DNA of 25,586 bases, from contig JBJFFP010000079.1 in NCBI GenBank assembly GCA_051891855.1, positions 1-25,586 on the forward strand, read 5' to 3'. The stretch comes from SFDP01 sp051891855. GTDB lineage: Bacteria; Bacillota; Clostridia; Lachnospirales; Lachnospiraceae. Made by a program: the position numbers and the translations under genes. The notes under the pieces were generated by a model. That model made no database searches. It was given only the letters and a program-made list of their open reading frames with translations, and was not told the origin of the DNA. Below, in pieces: positions 14,653 through 20,494 of this stretch (its first letter is position 1; every line of letters starts with the position of its first letter).

Positions 14653-14682
14653 GCATAAATAACATGTATTGTATTCATGCTT
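14651..14682. repeat. Inverted repeat overlapping the leuC -35
   Basis: AAGCATAAATA (14651-14661) is matched on the opposite strand by AAGCATGAATA (from TATTCATGCTT, 14672-14682), 10 of 11 positions. The arms are separated by 10 bp and the right arm covers part of the leuC -35. It could be a LysR activation-type site or the operator of a second regulator. Confidence 0.55.
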
Positions 14683-14698
14683 ATCATAATGGTATAAT
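14669..14698 (+). promoter_or_regulatory. leuC promoter
   Basis: TTGTAT (14669-14674) and a perfect TATAAT (14693-14698) are 18 bp apart, giving a start near 14705 and a short leader of about 27 nt. The weak -35 suits an activator-dependent promoter. Confidence 0.75.
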
Positions 14699-14731
14699 GA
14701 ATAAAGAAAAATGTTAGAGGAGGAAATCCAA

Positions 14732-15994
14732 ATGGGAATGACGATGACACAGAAAATTCTGGCAGCACATGCGGGCCTTGATTATGTAGAGGCAGGCCAG
14801 CTGATTGAGGCTGATCTGGATCTGGTTCTTGGGAATGATATTACCAGCCCGGTTGCCATCCATGAAATGGAAAAGATGAAGGTGGATGGTGTTTTTCACA
14901 AGGATAAAATCGCTTTGGTTCCTGACCATTTTGTCCCCAATAAAGATATTAAGTCGGCAGAGCACTGTAAATGCGTAAGAGAGTTTGCTCTGAGAAATGA
15001 AATCACCAATTATTTTGAAGTAGGGGAAATGGGAATTGAGCATGCACTCCTTCCGGAGAAAGGCCTGACGGTAGCCGGAGATGTGATTATCGGTGCGGAT
15101 TCCCATACCTGTACCTATGGCGCCCTGGGGGCTTTCTCCACCGGTGTGGGAAGCACAGATATGGCTGCCGGAATGGCTACGGGCAAGGCCTGGTTTAAGG
15201 TTCCCTCTGCCATTAAATTCAATCTGACCGGTAAGCCCTCCGAATGGGTAAGCGGTAAGGATGTAATTTTACATATTATCGGAATGATTGGAGTAGACGG
15301 AGCTTTGTATCGTTCTATGGAGTTTACGGGTGACGGAATTGCCAGTCTGACGATGGATGATCGGTTTACCATAGCCAATATGGCCATTGAAGCCGGAGCA
15401 AAAAACGGAATTTTTCCGGTGGATGAAAAGGCCATAGCCTATATGGAAGAGCATTCCAAGAGAAGCTACAAGATATATGAGGCTGATGAGGATGCGGTAT
15501 ATGATGAGGAGTATACCATTGATTTATCTGCACTTAGGCCTACAATCGCCTTTCCCCATCTGCCGGAAAATACCAAGACTATTGATGAGATTACCCAGGA
15601 CATTAAGGTGGATCAGGTGGTTATCGGCTCCTGTACCAACGGAAGGCTGGATGATTTAAGAACGGCTGCTAAGGTTCTGAAGGGACGCCATGTTAAGAAG
15701 GGGCTTCGCTGTATTATCATTCCGGCTACCCAGGCCATTTATCTTCAGGCCATGAAGGAAGGACTTCTGCAGACGTTTATCGAAGCCGGAGCAGTGGTCA
15801 GTACGCCCACCTGTGGACCCTGTCTGGGGGGATATATGGGGATTCTGGCAGAAAAGGAAAGATGTGTATCTACCACTAACCGTAACTTTGTAGGCCGAAT
15901 GGGCCACATTACCTCTGAAATTTATCTGGCAAGTCCCGCAGTTGCGGCAGCCAGTGCGGTCAGTGGTGTTATTTCCTGTCCCTGCAGACTGTAA
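14732..15994 (+). CDS. leuC: 3-isopropylmalate dehydratase, large subunit
   Basis: 420 aa from the ATG at 14732, 8 nt after AGGAGG (14718-14723); an upstream in-frame ATG at 14711 would put the ribosome binding site inside the gene. It is the aconitase-like, 4Fe-4S subunit that with LeuD converts 2-isopropylmalate to 3-isopropylmalate. Cluster ligands are Cys301 (GSCTNGR), Cys361 and Cys364 (CGPC). GADSHTCTYGALGAFSTGVG is a family signature. Its length matches the shorter archaeal/clostridial type with a separate small subunit. Homoaconitase or citraconate/malate specificity cannot be fully excluded, but the branched-chain context favours leucine. Confidence 0.94.
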   Translation: MGMTMTQKILAAHAGLDYVEAGQLIEADLDLVLGNDITSPVAIHEMEKMKVDGVFHKDKIALVPDHFVPNKDIKSAEHCKCVREFALRNEITNYFEVGEMGIEHALLPEKGLTVAGDVIIGADSHTCTYGALGAFSTGVGSTDMAAGMATGKAWFKVPSAIKFNLTGKPSEWVSGKDVILHIIGMIGVDGALYRSMEFTGDGIASLTMDDRFTIANMAIEAGAKNGIFPVDEKAIAYMEEHSKRSYKIYEADEDAVYDEEYTIDLSALRPTIAFPHLPENTKTIDEITQDIKVDQVVIGSCTNGRLDDLRTAAKVLKGRHVKKGLRCIIIPATQAIYLQAMKEGLLQTFIEAGAVVSTPTCGPCLGGYMGILAEKERCVSTTNRNFVGRMGHITSEIYLASPAVAAASAVSGVISCPCRL

Positions 15995-16041
15995 ACGAAA
16001 ATAACTTAATCAGCAAAAAAAGCTTTAGAATGGAGGAAAAT

Positions 16042-16530
16042 ATGAAGAAAGCATCAGGACGTGTGTTTAAATATGGTGACAATGTAGATACGGATGTAAT
16101 TATTCCCGCCAGATATCTTAATTCATCTGATCCTGCGGATTTGGCAACCCATTGCATGGAAGATATTGATAAGGATTTTGTAAAAAAGGTGCAGAAGGGA
16201 GATATTATCGTTGCCACCAAAAACTTTGGCTGCGGCTCCTCCAGAGAGCATGCACCCATTGCCATTAAGGCGGCAGGAATCGATTGTGTTATCGCTGAAA
16301 CCTTTGCTCGTATTTTTTATCGAAACTCTATCAACATCGGTCTGCCGATCATCGAGTGCAGGGAAGCGGCGGTGGAAATTCAGGACAAAGATCTGGTAGA
16401 AGTGGATTTCGATAGCGGTATCATTAAAAATCTGACCCAGAATAAAGAGTATAAGGGGCAGGCATTTCCACCCTTTATGCAAAAAATTATTGCCTGCGAG
16501 GGTCTGGTGAACTACATCAACCAAAAGTGA
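16042..16530 (+). CDS. leuD: 3-isopropylmalate dehydratase, small subunit
   Basis: 162 aa from the ATG at 16042, with GGAGG (16032-16036) 5 nt upstream; the ATG at 16030 overlaps that site and is rejected. It is the swivelling subunit that completes the active site with LeuC. NVDTDVIIPARYL is at the N-terminus, with the substrate-loop residues YLNSSD (25-30); NFGCGSSREH (61-70) is the family signature. It lies 47 bp after leuC in the same unit and is followed by a terminator. leuB, which often follows in this family, is not present. Confidence 0.94.
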   Translation: MKKASGRVFKYGDNVDTDVIIPARYLNSSDPADLATHCMEDIDKDFVKKVQKGDIIVATKNFGCGSSREHAPIAIKAAGIDCVIAETFARIFYRNSINIGLPIIECREAAVEIQDKDLVEVDFDSGIIKNLTQNKEYKGQAFPPFMQKIIACEGLVNYINQK

Positions 16531-16553
16531 GATGGATTCCCGCTGAATAAGCG

Positions 16554-16605
16554 AAAAATGGACGGAGAGACGTCAAAATGGGGCTGTCTTCTGTCCATTT
16601 TTTAT
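16554..16605 (+). terminator. Intrinsic terminator after leuD
   Basis: AAAAATGGAC (16554-16563) pairs perfectly with GTCCATTTTT (16593-16602). Imperfect inner pairing between GGAGAGAC and GTCTTCT extends the stem, and the T tract is TTTTTT. It ends the leuCD transcript. Confidence 0.85.
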
Positions 16606-16686
16606 TTGAGAAAAAATTGCCACCATGTGTATTACTGATACTCTATATTCTATGGATGAGTTATCCAAAACAGGGAGAGTAAGCTG

Positions 16687-17028
16687 ATGCGAAAAGAGAT
16701 AAAAAGCAAGGGTGAAAAGGAAAATCAGGTTATCGAACAGATGATAGCCCTGTATTGCAGGAAACAGCATAAGGGAAATGAGCTTTGTCCTGACTGCAGT
16801 AATTTGGCAGAGTATGCCAGGATGAGAAATGAAAAATGTCCTTTTATGGAGACCAAAACCTTCTGTTCAAACTGCAGGGTACACTGCTATCAGCCTGAGA
16901 TGAGAGAAAGAATCAGACAGGTGATGCGCTATTCCGGCCCAAGAATGCTTCTCTATCATCCCGTATTGGCAATACGCCATTTGCTGGAGTCCAAAAAGGA
17001 AAAACGGAGGATAAAAAATGAGCATTAA
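16687..17028 (+). CDS. YgbA_NO (nitrous oxide-stimulated promoter) family protein
   Basis: 113 aa with the full signature of the family typified by E. coli YgbA: MIALYCRKQHKG near the start, LCPDCSNLAEYARMR, CPFMETKTFCSNCRVHCYQP, then MREKIRQVMRYSGPRM-like RERIRQVMRYSGPRMLLYHP. Seven cysteines (24, 34, 37, 51, 60, 63, 67) could bind a metal or an Fe-S cluster. In E. coli the gene responds to nitric oxide through NsrR; the molecular function is not firmly known. GGGAGAG precedes the ATG by about 7 nt. It is followed after 79 bp by the lipoprotein gene, whose promoter is separate. No convincing promoter was found immediately upstream. Confidence 0.85.
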   Translation: MRKEIKSKGEKENQVIEQMIALYCRKQHKGNELCPDCSNLAEYARMRNEKCPFMETKTFCSNCRVHCYQPEMRERIRQVMRYSGPRMLLYHPVLAIRHLLESKKEKRRIKNEH

Positions 17029-17038
17029 AAAAATCATC

Positions 17039-17068
17039 TTGACAACAGATTCAGCATAATTTTACAAT
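17039..17068 (+). promoter_or_regulatory. Promoter of the MBL-fold lipoprotein gene
   Basis: TTGACA (17039-17044) and TACAAT (17063-17068) are 18 bp apart, matching 6 of 6 and 5 of 6 consensus positions. The predicted start is near 17075. Confidence 0.7.
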
Positions 17069-17107
17069 GATAATCATCAATTTTGGATAAGGTGGGGTAA
17101 AGAGAAA

Positions 17108-18160
17108 ATGTTGAAGACAGCAGTAGGGAGTTTATTTCTTTCCATATGCCTGTTTCTGTCTGCCTGTAATGCTGCTCCCAAAACCGTCCCGCAGGAAGCT
17201 GGCTTACAGGAAGCTGGCTTACAGGAAGCTGGCTTGCAAGAAGCCGGACAGATAAAGCAGGAAGCGAACATAGTATTGGAAGAAAAAGAAACGGGAAGTA
17301 CAATCTCCTATGGAGAAAAATCAGATCGGGCTTATCAGATTACCCAGCTTCCCTTTCCTACGTTTTGGGGAGGAGAGGCCTACTCAATTATTACTCCCGA
17401 TGGAGATTTATATCTGGTGGACGGTGGTTTTCAGGGAGAAGACGGAGAAAGGATTACCCAGTATATTGATGAGCACGGAGGAAAAGTTAAGGGGTGGATT
17501 CTGACCCATCCCCATGTGGATCATATTGGTGCCTTTTTGGATTATATGGAAGAGAACAGCAGCAAGGTAGATAAGGTATATTATTCACCCTTTACCAGAG
17601 AATTTTTTGAGGAAGAAAAGGATCCGGAAATTTATCAAATCCTGAATAATCCCAAGGCCATTCTGTTTTATGAATTTTTAGATGTACAGAAAGCAACTGC
17701 GGATTGGGTGGAATACATTCCTCTAGAGCAGGGAGACAGCGTTTTATTGGATGAACTGCTGTTGGAGTGCTTTGCTTCCTTCGAGCCGACACGCCGGGAT
17801 GTGAATGCCAATTCGCTTGTTTTTACCCTTTCCTATGAAGAGTTTACGCTGCTGCTTACAGGGGATATGACAGAAGCTACCTTAAAGGATATCCGGCTCA
17901 CTGCGGATGCTGAGTCAGCAATCTGGGAAACCGACGTTATCCAAATTCCTCATCATGGCTATATGGCAGGAATTGCCAGTGATGCCCTGTATCAGGAAAC
18001 GAAGCCGGAGTATGCACTTTTAGACTGTACTGTGGAGGAATATGAAGATAATCGTGTGAATATCCAGGACCATGTAAAAATGGTTGAGGAACTGGGAATT
18101 AAGGTAATTAAACGTTTTAGCTCTGCAGAGGGAAACCGTATTCTTATTTTTGAAGAATAG
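17108..18160 (+). CDS. Metallo-beta-lactamase-fold lipoprotein
   Basis: 350 aa. The signal sequence ends in the lipobox L-S-A-C, lipidated at Cys20. A short linker carries three QEAGL units and a partial fourth (about 29-47). The catalytic domain has HPHVDH (His134, His136, Asp138, His139), TGD (Asp253) and PHHG (His282, His283), which make a plausible two-metal site. Overall it resembles the ComEC/Rec2-type hydrolase domain and related MBL proteins that are exported. The enzyme would act outside the membrane, tethered by lipid; the substrate is unknown (a nucleic acid, nucleotide or phosphodiester is a guess from the ComEC likeness). GGTGGGG about 11 nt upstream is a moderate ribosome binding site. 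It ends without a visible terminator. Confidence 0.85.
   Translation: MLKTAVGSLFLSICLFLSACNAAPKTVPQEAGLQEAGLQEAGLQEAGQIKQEANIVLEEKETGSTISYGEKSDRAYQITQLPFPTFWGGEAYSIITPDGDLYLVDGGFQGEDGERITQYIDEHGGKVKGWILTHPHVDHIGAFLDYMEENSSKVDKVYYSPFTREFFEEEKDPEIYQILNNPKAILFYEFLDVQKATADWVEYIPLEQGDSVLLDELLLECFASFEPTRRDVNANSLVFTLSYEEFTLLLTGDMTEATLKDIRLTADAESAIWETDVIQIPHHGYMAGIASDALYQETKPEYALLDCTVEEYEDNRVNIQDHVKMVEELGIKVIKRFSSAEGNRILIFEE
17192..17248 (+). repeat. 15-bp in-frame repeats encoding Gln-Glu-Ala-Gly-Leu
   Basis: CAGGAAGCTGGCTTA occurs twice (17192, 17207), then once with the last base changed (17222), followed by a diverged partial unit (17237-17248). It lies in the linker directly after the lipobox. 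The unit keeps the frame, so copy number could vary tether length without inactivating the protein. Confidence 0.92.
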
Positions 18161-18192
18161 GGATTGGGTCAGGAAAAGAAAGTTAAAGACTC

Positions 18193-18221
18193 TTGAAACG
18201 TATGTTCGGGCATGCTATACT
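18193..18221 (+). promoter_or_regulatory. ruvAB promoter with overlapping LexA box
   Basis: TTGAAA (18193-18198) and TATACT (18216-18221) are 17 bp apart, with TGC before the -10. AAAC-GTAT-GTTC (18196-18207) overlaps the -35 and differs by one base from the Firmicutes SOS consensus GAAC-N4-GTTC. A bound LexA would block the -35, consistent with known SOS control of ruvAB. Confidence 0.75.
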
Positions 18222-18288
18222 TCAGTAGGTAAAGAGACAGGCTGTATAAGCTCATGTCCGGTTTAAGTGAAGAGAGGAAAGAAAGCAG

Positions 18289-18897
18289 ATGATCGCATAT
18301 CTGAAGGGCACGTTGGAAGAGACAGGTGAGGATTACCTGATTATGGAGGTCAACAGTATCGGATACAGAATTAAGGTATCCGGCAGAGTACTGGAGGATT
18401 TACCTTGTATAGGCAATAGTCTTAAGCTTTATACCTATACCTATGTGAGAGAGGATACTCTGGCATTATATGGCTTTTTGACCAGAGATGATTTGAATAT
18501 GTTTCAGCTCTTATTGGGAGTAAGTGGAGTAGGCCCCAAAGGGGCTTTAGGAATTTTATCGATTTTTTCCGCTAATGAGCTGCGTGTGGCAATTCTCTCC
18601 CAGGATGCCAAGACAATCTCTAAGGCTCCGGGAATCGGAGCCAAGACAGCACAGAGAATGCTGATCGATTTAAAGGGAAAGGTAAGCTTTGAGGATACTT
18701 TCGGAAGGGCAGAGGAAGCAGTTCCTGTTTCGACAGCCGCAGATCAGCACCGTACAGCGCGTAATGATGCGGTAGAAGCACTTACGGCACTGGGCTACAG
18801 TGCATCAGAAAGTCTTAAGGCGGTTTCGTCAGTTGTGATTACAGAGGAGATGGACAGTGAGGCCATTCTGAAAGCAGCCCTGAAAAAGATGTTTTAG
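18289..18897 (+). CDS. ruvA: Holliday junction DNA helicase subunit RuvA
   Basis: 202 aa, the usual length. RuvA tetramers bind four-way DNA junctions and load RuvB for branch migration in recombination and repair. The N-terminal OB-fold (1-62, MIAYLKGTLEE) is followed by two helix-hairpin-helix motifs (GVSGVGPKGA, 77-86; APGIGAKTAQ, 113-122) that contact the junction. A linker leads to the C-terminal RuvB-contacting domain (about 155-202, DAVEALTALGYSASES). AGAGGA lies about 11 nt before the ATG. It is 51 bp before ruvB. Confidence 0.97.
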   Translation: MIAYLKGTLEETGEDYLIMEVNSIGYRIKVSGRVLEDLPCIGNSLKLYTYTYVREDTLALYGFLTRDDLNMFQLLLGVSGVGPKGALGILSIFSANELRVAILSQDAKTISKAPGIGAKTAQRMLIDLKGKVSFEDTFGRAEEAVPVSTAADQHRTARNDAVEALTALGYSASESLKAVSSVVITEEMDSEAILKAALKKMF

Positions 18898-18948
18898 CTT
18901 TGGGCATACATCCTGATAGTGACAGGAAGGTAAAGGAGCAGCGCTCAT

Positions 18949-19941
18949 ATGGCAGGAAGAGTAATAGAAACCAATATACAGGAAGAAGATATTAAGATTG
19001 AAGGCAGCCTTCGCCCCCAGTATCTTAAGGATTATATCGGGCAGGAGAAGGCAAAGGAAAGTCTGAAAATTTATATTGAAGCGGCCAGGCAAAGACAGGA
19101 TGCTTTGGATCATGTATTGTTTTACGGACCTCCGGGTCTGGGGAAGACTACCCTTGCCGGCATTATTGCCAATGAAATGGGGGTTAATCTGAAGGTGACC
19201 AGTGGACCGGCCATTGAAAAGCCGGGGGAGATGGCGGCTATTCTGAACAATCTACAGGAAGGGGATTTACTTTTTGTAGATGAAATCCATCGTCTGAATC
19301 GGCAGGTGGAAGAGGTACTTTATCCGGCAATGGAGGATTTTGCCATTGATATTATGATTGGGAAAGGAGCTACTGCCAGAAGTATACGATTGGATCTGCC
19401 TAAATTTACTCTGGTGGGAGCAACCACAAGAGCCGGTCTGTTGACAGCCCCCTTACGGGATCGATTCGGGGTAATCCATCGCCTGGAATTTTATTCCGTA
19501 GAAGAATTAAAGCTGATCATACAGCATTCGGCCAGGATTCTTAATGTAGAGATTGAAGAGGAGGGAGCCAGGGAGCTGGCAAGGAGAAGCAGGGGAACCC
19601 CTCGTCTTGCCAATCGGATTCTAAAACGGGTTCGGGATTTTGCCCAGGTAAAATATGATGGAGTAATCACCGGAGAGGTAGCCGCAGTGGCCCTGGATCT
19701 TCTGGATGTGGACAGGATGGGACTGGATCATATCGACAGAAATATCTTGGTAACCATGATTGAGAAATTTTCCGGCGGCCCGGTGGGTTTGGATACGCTT
19801 GCAGCAGCTATTGGTGAGGACTCGGGAACCATAGAGGACGTCTATGAGCCCTATCTGATTAAAAACGGCTTTCTGAATCGTACTCCCCGGGGAAGAGTGG
19901 TTACTGAATATGCGTATAAGCATTTGGGACTTGAAATATAG
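18949..19941 (+). CDS. ruvB: Holliday junction branch-migration ATPase RuvB
   Basis: 330-aa AAA+ ATPase of normal length. Walker A is GPPGLGKT (60-67), Walker B LLFVDEIH (Asp111, Glu112); sensor 1 and arginine-finger segments are in VGATTRAGLLTAPLRDRFG. The C-terminal winged helix includes NRTPRGRVVTEYAYKHLG. It drives branch migration with RuvA. AAAGGAG sits 10 nt before the ATG. No ruvC is adjacent, which is normal in Firmicutes. The last codons contain the promoter of the next gene. Confidence 0.97.
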   Translation: MAGRVIETNIQEEDIKIEGSLRPQYLKDYIGQEKAKESLKIYIEAARQRQDALDHVLFYGPPGLGKTTLAGIIANEMGVNLKVTSGPAIEKPGEMAAILNNLQEGDLLFVDEIHRLNRQVEEVLYPAMEDFAIDIMIGKGATARSIRLDLPKFTLVGATTRAGLLTAPLRDRFGVIHRLEFYSVEELKLIIQHSARILNVEIEEEGARELARRSRGTPRLANRILKRVRDFAQVKYDGVITGEVAAVALDLLDVDRMGLDHIDRNILVTMIEKFSGGPVGLDTLAAAIGEDSGTIEDVYEPYLIKNGFLNRTPRGRVVTEYAYKHLGLEI

Positions 19942-19959
19942 AGCTGGTTTTTATATAAT
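19931..19959 (+). promoter_or_regulatory. Promoter of zapA inside the ruvB 3' end
   Basis: TTGAAA (19931-19936) and a perfect TATAAT (19954-19959) are exactly 17 bp apart. The -35 is formed by the last codons of ruvB. The predicted start is near 19966. A small leader stem is CGGATT (19974-19979) with AATCCG (19997-20002). Confidence 0.75.
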
Positions 19960-20039
19960 GGATAATAACTATTCGGATTTTTCAGCCTTTTATGATAATC
20001 CGTCAAGATAGCTAAATCCACACATAGGAGTCGGTGCAT

Positions 20040-20450
20040 ATGGCAGGGAAAACAGATGCAGAAGTAATTATCGGCGGTAAGGTCTTAACTCTTTGCGGTT
20101 ATGAAAGTGAAGAATATTTACAGAAGGTGGCATCCTACATTAATAATAAGATGGCTGAGTATAACAAAGTTGACAGCTTTCGCAGACAGCCGGTAGATAT
20201 GCAGAATATTCTTCTTCAGCTGAATATTGCAGACGATTATTTCAAGGCTAAGAAGCAGATTTTTTCTCTGGAAGAGGAATTGGAAAATAAGGAGAAAGAG
20301 CTGTACGATTTGAAGCACCAGCTGATTGCAGCCCAGATTAAGCTGGAAAGTACGGAAAAGAGCCTTAAAAATGCCAATAAAGAATTGAATGATTCCGAAA
20401 AAAGGGTTATCCGACTGGAAACTGAATTGAAAGAAAATAAAGGAAAATAA
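20040..20450 (+). CDS. zapA: Cell division protein ZapA
   Basis: 136 aa. The ATG at 20040 is chosen over an in-frame GTG at 20034 because AGGAG (20026-20030) is 9 nt from the first and only 3 nt from the second. The N-terminal ZapA domain (about 1-75; AEVIIGGKVLTLCGYESEEYLQKVASYIN) promotes FtsZ filament bundling at the septum. Residues 76-136 form an extended Glu/Lys-rich coiled coil, longer than in the 85-aa B. subtilis protein. Its position before SEDS and PBP genes fits a cell-envelope cluster. Confidence 0.87.
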   Translation: MAGKTDAEVIIGGKVLTLCGYESEEYLQKVASYINNKMAEYNKVDSFRRQPVDMQNILLQLNIADDYFKAKKQIFSLEEELENKEKELYDLKHQLIAAQIKLESTEKSLKNANKELNDSEKRVIRLETELKENKGK

Positions 20451-20454
20451 TACG

Positions 20455-20482
20455 AAGGAAGCTGTCACAGACAGCTTCTTTT
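20455..20482 (+). terminator. Terminator-like hairpin between zapA and the U32 gene
   Basis: GAAGCTGTC (20458-20466) pairs perfectly with GACAGCTTC (20470-20478) around a 3-nt loop, extended by AAG/CTT-type pairs at the base, and TTTT follows. It is a good intrinsic terminator or attenuator, yet it lies directly against the start of the next gene. Confidence 0.75.
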
Positions 20483-20494
20483 ATGATAAGAAAG

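Noticed and set aside
11916..14676. Shared TGTATTC word at both LysR-controlled promoters
   Set aside because: Its offset from the operator centre differs (about +12 versus +30), so it is probably chance.
16617..16649. Promoter for the YgbA-family gene (TTGCCA and TATATT)
   Set aside because: The spacer would be 21 bp and no better pair was found; not strong enough to list.
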